A DNA stretch of 64,000 bases. Source: Lingula anatina. Lineage: Eukaryota; Brachiopoda; Lingulata; Lingulida; Lingulidae. The DNA lies in the NCBI RefSeq assembly GCF_001039355.2, contig NW_019773936.1:432643-496642 (forward strand). The letters run 5' to 3'. Shown in pieces: positions 34,804 to 45,507 of this stretch; the stretch's first letter is position 1, and every line of letters starts with the position of its first letter. Under the pieces are notes generated by a model. The model had not been told where the DNA came from and ran no database searches. It saw only the letters and a program-made list of their open reading frames with translations. The translations under genes and the position numbers were made by a program.

Positions 34804-35348
34804 ATTCCACGTATAAGAAGCGTGTTCCAAAAATAATATCCACGGTCATGTTATTTTACAAATAAATGGCTGGCTAATTTTTTCTACGGTATTTGTCCTG
34901 TTACCCAAGGCTTCGTGTCAGAGTACTGGATTTGCTTAGTACATCTCATGGATAGAGCGTATTCACCTGGATGGTGTGATATCTTGAGGAAGATGCTCTA
35001 GATAGATATCGAATATTTGAGGTTAAAACATTTTCAACAACAGCTGTTAGTTGAGGATAATGACTGTTTTATTTCTGAATTTGCGTAACTTCGTTCATGA
35101 CACTGGTATGATAGGTAACTGCGCGATAGAGTGAAACATCAAGATAACCAGAGTTGGAATATCTATACATTGTATAGTCCCAATGTATGTAATATGGGAG
35201 TATTATCATTTTACAGTTTCAGATTGATTTGGGGTCGGTTACAAATAAAGAAACATAGATTTGAAACTGATAAACTTTGTAAAACAAAAGCAAGCAAACC
35301 GTTTAAAACTGTTTTAGTAATGATTCGCTGCGAAATATATACCGACTG
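34804..35348 (+). repeat. Segmental duplication, right part (paralogous to 39985-40507)
   Basis: It begins ATTCCACGTATAAGAAGCG, matching ATTCCACTTATAAGAAGCG at 39985. It continues through matching landmarks such as GATGCTCTAGA and CAGATATCGAATAT to GACCGACT. Both copies lack coding capacity. Confidence 0.8.
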
Positions 35349-35681
35349 ACGCAGAAATGTTTTGAAGTGTTTTAGGTATCGTATCTTTCAAGACTCGAGG
35401 TACAGAAAATACACAGTACCGGTGAAGATATCTGTATTATCCCATTTACAATGTATTCAAATTGAGACCATGCCCCCTCCCTAAGTTCGACATCTGATGT
35501 TCGACAGTGATTTCCACAGAGGTAAAATAAAACGTCCATAAAAAGAAACCACAAATGAGCGTCAGCATGTGCTCGTTTAAGGCCACACGTGGCTAATAGT
35601 ATTATATCCTGTAGGCGTCGCGACATGCTTTCAACAAGAGCAAGAATTCTGTTTTGTGTAAAATTGTCCCATTCTTCCTAA

Positions 35682-36367
35682 AGGTCCGGTCACACCTACA
35701 GAACGCACGAGGTACGTATGCATTGCGCTTGAAAATAAGCCAAATGTGCTGTAGTTCGTCCAACTTTTGACATAATTTGCCAGAAAAGTGCGAGTTAATA
35801 GCAAAACATAGCGTTTTGTTGGCGTATTTTGCGTATAAAGGGCGCATGAAGAACGAATATAGAACGCACGTGTAAAAAAGTATGCACAACGGGTTTTTGG
35901 CGCAGGGAACGAATGACCCGCGCATTCAGCACGCATTGAGCGAACAGATATTGTTCCTCAGTCAGCAGTGATCACGTGACTCGTTCTCTATATACAAACT
36001 GCAGATTATGTAAAAAGCAACCAAATTTGTTTTCTTGGATACACATTTTATCGTTTTTTTCATTGGGAAGGTGATATTAAACAGCAAAATAATAAAGAGA
36101 AGCATTAACATGATATGCACTGTCAATGTAATTGTTTTCCAATTCTAACCGACCATTGTTTTTAGATAATTTTGGTAAAAATCGAGCTATAAAAATCCTG
36201 AAAACAAATTTTTACAAGAGCGAATGAAAACGAATGCATAACTGTCGCCCGGCGCGTTTGACGAATGCAGACGCATAACAGCGCACTGGCCAAAATTGCC
36301 AAAATTGTCAAATTTGTTTAATGCGTCGGCCGTGCGCCGACCCTGCGTCGTGTAGGTGTGGCCGGGT
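35682..36367. mobile_element. TIR DNA element without transposase, ~690 bp
   Basis: Left end CCGGTCACACCTACAGAACG (from 35686) is mirrored by CCGGCCACACCTACACGACG read from the right end (from 36365 on the minus strand), an imperfect inverted repeat of about 24 bp. Minus-strand open frames inside are chance. No target duplication could be fixed, so the superfamily is unknown. Confidence 0.6.
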
Positions 36368-36774
36368 ATAAAGAGCTTGGCGGAGTTGGTCCAGATTATT
36401 TGGGGATTGCTTCTCCTCTGCATTGCACACTCCAATTCATGGTAAAGGTGCTCAGTAGGGTTAATAACAGGGCTGAGAAGATGGTTACGCAATCCTCAAG
36501 AACATTTGTTTTCTGCAACAAATCACTCACCAGACGATATGGATATTTTCACCGCTATATGTATTTTCTGTATCGTTAATCATGTTATATTTAGTTTCTG
36601 GGATAGAAAGCACTGTTTATAACAATTAACACTTGTGATCATTCGTAAGTAAAAGGCACAGACTTTACTTATCTGCAGTGTAAATATCGTCGTGGATAGG
36701 AGACTTTTTGGGTCCAAGGTCGTGGTTATCATTGATATTAACGGACGCGTTGCAGACGCAGTCAATCGTTCGCC

Positions 36775-39623
36775 ATGCCGCTCCCCGCAGACATCGACCA
36801 ACTTCACCCTCAGACTCAGGCCCTGCTTCGAGCGGCCGCAGAAAAAGGGGGGAAGGGATATGAAGAAGGTGAAACCATGGAAGAGTCACGAGCAATCGCG
36901 GATGCCATGTTCGAGGATGCCAACCAGGGGGCAAACTACCAGTTTAAAGGAGAGAAGCAGATATGCACGGTTCCTTCTCCTCATTGCCAAGGTACACGAC
37001 TGGTTCGCTTCAGTTAGACTGAGTAGTGCATTCAATAATTCCTTTGACAAACCATCCCTTTAAATTGGTCGTAAATACTAGTACATTAATTAATGGTACA
37101 AATGTAAGTACAAAAAGAACGGACTGAATAAAAATATTCGTCGCTAGGAATGCACAGATTTAAATTGAAATGAGGCAACAAAAGCTTATTTTCTTCATCA
37201 GATGGAATCACTGTGTGGGTATTCAGACCAAAACCGTGTCCCCCAAGTCCTACCATACTGGTATATTTCCACGGAGGGGGATTTGTGATTGGCGACCTAA
37301 GAGGTCACGATACCGTGGTGAAGACATTAGCCGAGTGAGTATGATTCTTGTAATAAAGGTCTATGAAGCGATCCAACTGACACATTGGTATATCTCTTAT
37401 GTATAACCATTTATCAATAAAATTGTAGTGTAAACACTTTTGATTTGTCAAATAACGTTGACGATCATAATTTTGATCATCTAGTAGTTATAATTCTCAG
37501 GCCAAAGCCATTTCCGCTTCTCTTCTAAGCTTTTCTCTAAGATGTTCTCTAAGCTGTTCTCTTCTTAGCTTTTTTAATTAATTCCAGCAAAACGGGGTGC
37601 ATAGTTGTCAACGTGAACTACCGTCTGGCTCCTGAGCACAAGTTTCCTGCAGGAATTGATGACTCTGTAACAGCGGTCAAGTGGGTTATGGCCAACAAGG
37701 AGAAGCTCGGTGAGAGAGAAATGCGTTATGTTTTCAAAAAGCACAGTGCATTCAATTCCACGTGCTGAGTTTGTATTGTTTTAAAATGATTTGAATCTTC
37801 GGAAACAATAAATAAAGCAATTTTATAATTTTAAATAATTCAATTGGTATAAAAAACAGGTCACTCTGGACTATTTTGGGATTATTTGCAATATCAGCGT
37901 AATCACTGACAATACTATTTTCAGATTTTCTTTTCAACAAAACAGCATCCATCTCTAAATGTAGAGAAATTTTCACAAAAATCCATTTTATCCTTTAATG
38001 TAGGCCTATTTTTCTGTAGGCGGCAGTGTAAGCAGTAAAGTTGGCGTCATAGGTGACAGTGCTGGAGGACATCTAGCGGCGACCATGGCTCATGAGGTGC
38101 CGGGGGTGGCACTACAGGTGAGATCAGTTTGACATCCTCCTTAACAATTATTTATTTAGATAGCCAAACACCCCATTTCCATAGATTTTTAGATCGATCT
38201 ATCCCTGTGGGGAGTCTCACTAGATTACTGTCAGCTTGGCCGGCTTAAGCGTCTGTCCCGCCTACTAAAAGCTGTAAGGGGGTAATTAACTATGGTGCCC
38301 GCTTGGCTGACTGCAATTTAGCGTGAACCCCCAGGGAGTTAGGTCGATCTAAAACTTAATCTTTAGATCGATCTAAATCTCTGGGAAAGCACCCTTAAAC
38401 AGCGTTGCCAATCTGATCCAAGTTCTTCCATTTTCTCAAACAACAGAGTCCGCCACTACCAGTATTCTGTTTGCCAGTGTCTATGTTCTCGTAGTCTTCA
38501 CATTGCACCAACCTTGGACATAATTTTGTCCATGCACCAGCTTAATGTTTCAATATTTCTACTGATTTATTTTCAGATTTTGATCGTCCCGGTCACTGAT
38601 TGGCGGATGCAAACAGACTCATACAAGCGTTACAGTGAGGGATACTTCATGTCGGCTAAACAAATGGTGTGGTACGTATTCAATTGTCCACTAAATTGTT
38701 CGATACATTATGTTTCATCATGTAGGTCTTCCAGCGGCGGACCATGAAATTTGCTAAAGAGGCCAGGTGGTACAATTTACCGGGTAAAATGCCCCCTCCC
38801 CTCCCCGCACCCTGAATCCGCCATTGTGTATACATGTTGCAAGAACCATAACGAATATGTACGTTAATGTAAATTACCCGTAACTGTAAATTACCCGTTA
38901 TGTATGTAAAACTAAAATCAGTCATTTCCCATTCTTTTGTGCACTTTTTTCATTTAATTTAATTTGTTTCACTTTTCGAAAAAGTTATCTTGTACTAAGC
39001 TATTTAGCCAGTCTGAAGAAACTAAGTTACACAAAACTACTTCTACTTCAGGTTTGCTTCAAAGTTTTTTACTTCTGATGCTGAACGGACTGACCCCAGG
39101 GCCTCCCCGTTATTGAGGTCTGACTTCCAGAATCTACCTCCTGCTCTGTACATTGCCGCCAGTCACGACGTCTTGGTGGACGAAGGGAAAGGTATATGAA
39201 AAAGAGAAAAGTTAAACCTATCACAATTTTCACCTGTCTGTGTTAATTCATCTAATACAGTGATCTTTTAGCATAACCATATTTTTCGAATCAAAAATAG
39301 TTGTTTAATCACAAGGAATTATATATAATTTTGAAAATTCAAAATTCTATTCTTTCAGCATACGCAGAAAAAATGAAGGCAGCTGGTGTACATACGGAGA
39401 CACTAATGCTGGAAGGAGTGGTGCATGGATATATTATATTCCCACGTGAGTGAAACCCTCGCTACCTTCTCTTTTCATCTCTCTCCCTCTCACCCTCGTA
39501 CATTCAATATTTTGTATAACTGCTATATCAAACTTCATTTCATTTTTTCCAGATGTCTGCAAAGAAGCATTTGATGCTACTTTGAAGAAAATTGACGACT
39601 TCGTTAAAACATATGGACGTTAA
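36775..39623 (+). CDS. Alpha/beta hydrolase, HSL/acetyl-esterase type (copy 1)
   Basis: Eight coding exons: 36775-36991, 37202-37334, 37588-37709, 38020-38117, 38577-38671, 39052-39191, 39359-39445 and 39553-39623 (TAA), giving 320 residues in consistent phase. The protein has the alpha/beta hydrolase_3 layout: oxyanion motif HGGGF in exon 2, [10 protein letters not shown] in exon 3, nucleophile motif GDSAGG in exon 4, the acid in HDVLVDEG in exon 6 and the catalytic His in VVHGY in exon 7. No signal peptide or membrane anchor is evident, unlike arylacetamide deacetylase, so a cytosolic carboxylesterase acting on small acyl esters is likely; the substrate is unknown. It is the first of a tandem pair with the gene at 41761. 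Confidence 0.9.
38168..38398. mobile_element. Short inverted-repeat element (MITE-like) in an intron of esterase 1
   Basis: The left end contains ATAGATTTTTAGATCGATCT and the right end AGATCGATCTAAATCTCTGG, an imperfect inverted repeat of about 24 bp around a ~170-bp interior. No coding capacity. Target duplication unclear. Confidence 0.45.
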
Positions 39624-39682
39624 ACTACATGTATGTTGCTACTCCTAGACAAAACCCTCTCCTTCAAAAAATGCAAAAATTG

Positions 39683-39688
39683 AATAAA
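39683..39688 (+). terminator. Poly(A) signal AATAAA
   Basis: Sixty bases after the stop codon of esterase copy 1; the likely 3' processing signal. Confidence 0.55.
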
Positions 39689-39894
39689 ATATGGGGAATT
39701 TTTGAAGCGAAGATGATCCCCAAAGTACACGTGCCACTGGACTTTCAATCAGCTTCATACACTGCAAGCTAGTCCATTATTGTTTTGGATGATTTTGCAC
39801 TTTGGAGACGTATTACAATTTATAAATGAAATATTCAGAGAAAATCTGCATCTGGCTGTTAGCCATAGTGTCTTTTTTCTCAGACGTTTGTTTA

Positions 39895-40507
39895 AGTTAA
39901 GTTTAGTTTTCCCTCTTTCTATATTAATTTACCCATCTCTTTCCGATAACAGCTACAGTATTTCGTTTAGTGGATTGTTAAATCATTCCACTTATAAGAA
40001 GCGTGTTCCATAAATAATATCCATGGTCACGTTATTTTACAAATAAAAGCCTGGCAATTTTTTTACGGTTTTTGACTTGTTACCTTAGTTTCCGTGTGTA
40101 AGTACTGGATCTGCTTAGTACATCTTGTGGATAGAGCTTATTCACCTGGATAGCCTCATTTCCCGAGGAAGATGCTCTAGACAGATATCGAATATGGGGG
40201 GTTAACATTTTCAACAACAACTGCTTTATTTTTGAATATGCGTAACCTCATTCATGACACTGATATGATAGATAAATGCGCCATACAAAATACACAGAGT
40301 TATCAAAATATACGTAGTCCCAGTGCACGTTATATGTGAGTTTTTTCATTTTACAGATTCAGATCGATTTTCTGGTCAGTTAGAAATAGAATCGATTGAT
40401 TTGACTTTAATAAGCATCGTAAGATAAAAGCAAGTCGTTTTTAAAACTTTTCAATAATGATTAGATGCAAAATAATCGAAATACCCTTTGAACAGGTCAG
40501 ACCGACT
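39895..40507 (+). repeat. Segmental duplication with empty LTR integration site
   Basis: Matches 31490-31601 joined to 34804-35348. At 39985-39988 a single ATTC stands where the other copy has the LTR element bracketed by two ATTC copies. Confidence 0.8.
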
Positions 40508-41760
40508 TGGTTATTTAAAAAAAATTAGTTTAATATTAATTTTCGAGGAATAAAACAGTGACTGGGTCTTAAATAGAGCCATATATCTCTAACCATTTTT
40601 TTCTTTAAATTTTTTGGTACTTCGCTTACACATTCGTTCATTTCAAATACCAAATGAATAAATAAATGTTAAATATGAATAATGAAAACCTACTATACGC
40701 CCTGTACCTTACAGGAATATAACAAGAATTTCTTTTTGGTGCGTAGACGTCTAAAACAATGACCTATCAAGACACTTGACATATAAACTAAATAGACACA
40801 GCCAGCTCAGCTGCTAAAGCACTGAGCCATTGTCTGAAAGCCAACAGCGATATAAAATACAGCAAATACGAAGGTCAAGGGGGATGAAGTTCTCTGAATG
40901 GAGGGTAAGTCTTGTCATTGTGTCTTTATTCGTAAAGACACAAAGTACACTAAAAAAATATTTGCACGGAGTACATATTTCTGCATATATCTGGGCTATT
41001 TTTTCGCAATGTGCCCAGAAATTATCGCACAGCTGCTTAAGCTATTGAATGACCTGATATTTAATAGTGTGCTCCTGAAAGCTCACCTGTGCCATATCTT
41101 ATGGTAACATTTGAAGAATGCCAAGATGTGTAGTTTCTCCGTTCACATATTATTTTGAGTGTACTAACTCTTGTCTTTTCAAACAAAAAGAACATAAAAG
41201 GCAAAGACTTGCCTGACATTCAGTTTAGTTTACCGGTACCTCTTGTCCGGAACCGCGCAAAATTTAGCTATTGATCAATTTAGAAATAGGCTCTAAATAC
41301 AGACACCGTTGAATACTTTTAGTTCGGATAACGCGTTAATATTACCTTCCAGGATCGTGGTCAAAATAGTTACGTGTAAATCGCTATGATGAAATCCAAC
41401 GCTGACAACAATAACCAGTTTCAATCATTTAATGTTCACTCGTCGCTTGCTCAGGTACATTCTGACGATATGTTGAATATTACACCCTTAAGTATCTAAC
41501 CAAGACAATGGCTTCATGAACTTCCTAATCAATGGCTTCTTAACCAGAATAGTCAACAAGCCTACTATGCCTATTTAGACTTAAAATAAAGTATTACAAG
41601 GAATTACAGACTACAGTAAAAAGTTATTACGTCAAGTTACCGAAATTGCCCGTGAATTATTTGATGGCTCCTACACTCTGTTCAATCAGAACGCACCTAA
41701 CCCAGCCTCGTTTTGCGTCAGTAGACGTAACTGATTAACTAGCCTCTCACCTAATCCGCC

Positions 41761-44700
41761 ATGTCGTTACCGGCAGAAATCGATCACCTACACCCCGAGG
41801 CGCAGCTCATGATTCGAGCAGGGGCTGAGAAAGGGGTAAAGAATTACGAAGATGCAGACACAATAGAGGAATCGCGAGCAATCGTGGAGACACTGTGCGC
41901 AGAAACCACCCAGGCAGCCAACTATCATTATAAAGGAGAAAAGCAGATATACACGGTCCCATCACCACATAGCCAAGGTAGGTTATACATGTAAATGAGA
42001 ATGTTTTGGGATCTCGGGCACGGTATTTGAGACAACCAAACATACAGTGCTCAAGGAAGTTGAAATGGCAATCCCGAAGAGCAAAGTGCGTAGCTACAGG
42101 TACATGTAGATAACATTTGTCAAAATAACATGTACACGTATACATGTAGTTACATCTAATGCATAATGTACTTTTCACCCATAGTTTCCAATAAAAAATA
42201 AACCCCGGGCACTGACCTACTAAATGCCCTGACTTTAGTGCGCATTCAGTGAACTTTTCCATTACTGAAGGTTATGCACATTTACAGTATCTATGCCATA
42301 CTTCAGACACACGTTTGACATTTGGGACAAAGTAAGTTATACTATGTAGTTACTCCGCACACAAATTATTTCGAATGTTCTTTGTCTTTATGTTCGAAAA
42401 ACAAACCAAATACCAATACTCCACAACGTTCATTTGCCTAGGGAATAAGCCCTCTTGGTATTAGGGATATGTGCTCGTTTCAGCTGGAATTCCGTTATGG
42501 GTGTACCGGCCCAAGCCTTGTCCTCCCAGTCCAACTTTACTGGTGTTTTTTCATGGTGGAGGGTTCGTCGTCTGTTCCACAAGGACCCATGAAATCTTGA
42601 TGCAGATGATGGCTGAGTGAGTACATTTCTCTCTCTCTCTCTCTCTCTGTGCGTGCGTGCGCGCTCGCGCGCGCGTGTGTTGATATAAATTGGTGTGTTT
42701 GTTCATTATAGCCCCAAACCAACACAATGAATATTGGTTTCTTTGTATAACCTTCGGTCGTCCTGGTAACAGCACTTAAAAATTTTCCACCCAAGATGGC
42801 AGAATCCAGATCTTGAGCTTATAAACCATAAAAGTAGATAATAGTGCACGTTTCATTTTCATATAAATATCATATCTTGATAATTCAACATTTTTGCTGG
42901 CTTTAAAAAATTAGAAAAATAACTTTAAAATGTTGAATTTTCGAAATTTCAAATTTTCGTAAAAAATGAGCTAAATTTCCCTTTTTTTTTACACACATGT
43001 TTCAGAGATTGGAAGACATCGCCTATTCTAGTTATTCATTACGTTAAAATTACGTTTGCCGAATTTTATTAAAAGAAATTTTTATGGTAACAATCGGTTT
43101 TGCTTTAGTTTTACGGGGTGCATAGTGGCGAATGTAGACTACCGCCTGGCGCCAGAGAACAAGTTTCCTGCACAGCTAGAAGACTCAATAGTAGCTGTAA
43201 ATTGGGTGATGGAAAATAAGGAGTTAATTGGTATGTATTTTTCTAAATATTGAAAATTCATTATAAAAGGCATTTATTCTGTTTTTTTTCATAGCATTTT
43301 CGTAATCATTTGTACTTAAAAGAGAATAATTATGGCTTCAGGATAAAAACAGGATTTAAAAGCCATTATTCATTCTGAAGCAACAGAAAAATGAGTTTGA
43401 TGAAAATACCCAAACAGGTGGCAGTAAATCAAGCAAAGTGGGCACCATTGGTGACAGCGTAGGAGGCCAACTCGCGACGACAACTGCCTATGAGATCCCG
43501 GGGCTGGCGTTTCAGGTAAAAACAAGAAAAGTACGGGACCTGTTTAACAAATATTCTGCAAAGTTCTTGGGCTACGCTTATAGACTGCTAAATCCGGATA
43601 GCCGACAACATAAAGTCGACTTTGTGATAATGGCCTAAAATCTTTTAAGAGTGATTGGTGCACAATAAATGCACTAAATATACATGTAGCTAAATGGGCA
43701 CCTGTCATAACTCCTGTAAAAAAAAAACTTTTCGAATTTTAAAATGTCTTAAATTGAAAATGTGTAGCTCCTAAGTAAAGAGAAGCGTGAATATAAGGAA
43801 GCATGACTCTGATTCCCGTTGTAGAAATTATTTATCATGTATTCTATAAACATGAATACGTTTATTACATATCGCTTACTGAAGTAAGGGTCAACTCCAA
43901 CAGATGACGTTTTGCATTACATTCCCGATCTGACAGGCCTATTATTATCATTTTCATCTTTGTCGTACTTTGTAACCTAGATTTTGTTCAATTCAAGTAA
44001 TCAAGTTGTCAAGTAATTTTACCTCACATATGCAGGTACTGCTCTACCCAGTTACGGACTGGAGACTGAACAAAGATTCCTACAAACGCTACAAAGAGGG
44101 GTACTTTTTGTCTACAAAACAGATGGAATGGTACAGTATTATTTGTAAAATAAAAGTGTATTGTAATCAAATTTAAAATTCAGCACAGATCTGTCAAAAA
44201 TGCTGTTGCTTTTTGTGCGTAGGTGATCAGTGCGCTCATATTGTGTTTAATTTAACACCATTACCGCACATGATCAAACCCAAATTAAATGTTGTAATGT
44301 TGTAATACATTTTGCTTTCCAATTCAGCAACATAAGACTTATATAACACAACTCCGTTATCTATAGGTTTGCCAGTCTTGCTTTCGGCTCTGTCGCTGAG
44401 CGAAGCGACCCCAGGTCCTCCCCGTTGCTAAGACCTCAGTTGGAGAATCTGCCTCCTGCCTTGTGTGTGGTCGCAAGTCACGATGTTTTAGTGGACGAAG
44501 GAATAGGTAAAGTTATCCTTGGACGAATAAAATACATTTTAATCGTCCAATAATTATCCGAACATGCCTTAATTGTTATTCAATGCTTTGGCAATTCTCT
44601 ACACACTGCGTCACATCTTGTCACAATGAATCAATCACTGCTTTACCCCTGGTTTTAACCACGATTAGGGTCCGTTACCTCCCTTTTGCTGACAAACATG

Positions 44701-45507
44701 CAAAGGAACAGAAACATTTTTGTCTCTTTTTTCCCACCTGCCCCGTCCGTTCCCTTTTCTCACCACCACTATTAGGAAAACCCGCAAGTACGTACAATGA
44801 TGTGTTTGGCGAGCCACACATTCACGGGTAAAACATTCCGGTCATTCATGTAAAAAGTTAACACGCACCATATCACTACTTCTATTACAACCCTTGTCGT
44901 TTGGAAACGAGTGTTACGGTATTCGAGGCCCAAGTCAACTCGAAGAAACAAGTGCGCAGGATAGGCCTATGTATAAAGACTCATAAATATTCATGTAAAT
45001 GTGAAAACGAAACTTGACCAAAATTGGCATCTGAGACCAACCAAAATTGATATCTAACATGGAGTACTTTATATTCGTGTTGTATGGATGTCTATTTTCA
45101 GAGTACGCCGAGAAATTGAAAGCAGCCGGTGTACATACAGAAATAATGAAGGTGGAAGGAGTAATGCACGCTTACTTGAGTTTCCCGTGTAGGTATCAGT
45201 TGGACATCTCTCTCTCTCTCACTCTCTCTCTTTTACACACACACACACACACACGCACACCTCAAAGATCTTTAAAAAAACATTTTTATATGTGTTTCAT
45301 ATTACAATTGTTATCACTGCCGCCCACGGGGGGATCTTGGGGTGGGGGGCCAAGTTAAGGGAGTGGCCGTGCCTTCTGTGCGCTCCCCTAAGGTCTGGAT
45401 CCGCAATTAGTAATAACTTTCTTTTTATTTTTTCAGGTTTTTACAAAGAGAATGTGAAGGTCACTTTGGAGAAAATAAAAGAATTTGTGAACATGTTTGG
45501 GAATTAG
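41761..45507 (+). CDS. Alpha/beta hydrolase, HSL/acetyl-esterase type (copy 2)
   Basis: Coding exons: 41761-41977, 42484-42616, 43109-43230, 43418-43515, 44036-44130, 44367-44506, 45102-45188 and 45437-45507 (TAG), giving 320 residues. All eight lengths (217, 133, 122, 98, 95, 140, 87 and 71 nt) are identical to copy 1, so the two are tandem duplicates without coding indels, although the proteins have diverged to very roughly 60% identity in the first exon. [23 protein letters not shown] and the His of VMHAY are kept. The nucleophile motif is GDSVGG instead of the usual GDSAGG; the Ser itself is intact, so activity is probably retained with an altered pocket. Confidence 0.9.
42628..42680 (+). 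repeat. Compound (CT)n-(GTGC)n-(CG)n microsatellite
   Basis: A CT run passes into alternating purine-pyrimidine GTGCGTGC and CGCGCG directly behind the donor of exon 2 of esterase copy 2. Such alternating tracts can adopt Z-DNA. Confidence 0.85.
45208..45258 (+). repeat. Compound (CT)n-(CA)n microsatellite
   Basis: A CT run followed by a CA run in the last intron of esterase copy 2. Confidence 0.85.

Larger units (their letters stand above)
30335..36774. other. Gene-free, repeat-rich region
   Basis: Between the fusion-protein gene and the first esterase I find no host gene. It holds the 3' UTR of the former, a possible non-LTR fragment near 30930, a gag-only LTR element (31602-34803) inserted into a segment that is duplicated at 39.9-40.5 kb, and a TIR element at 35682-36367. 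Confidence 0.7.
39624..41760. other. Intergenic region between the two esterases
   Basis: It contains the 3' UTR of copy 1 and, at 39895-40507, the uninterrupted paralogue of the segment split by the LTR element. The rest is AT-rich with no exon recognised. The promoter of copy 2 should be close to 41700. Confidence 0.65.

Noticed and set aside
35602-35936. Overlapping minus-strand open frames over 100 codons
   Set aside because: They lie in the TIR element, read through its inverted end and show no protein family features.
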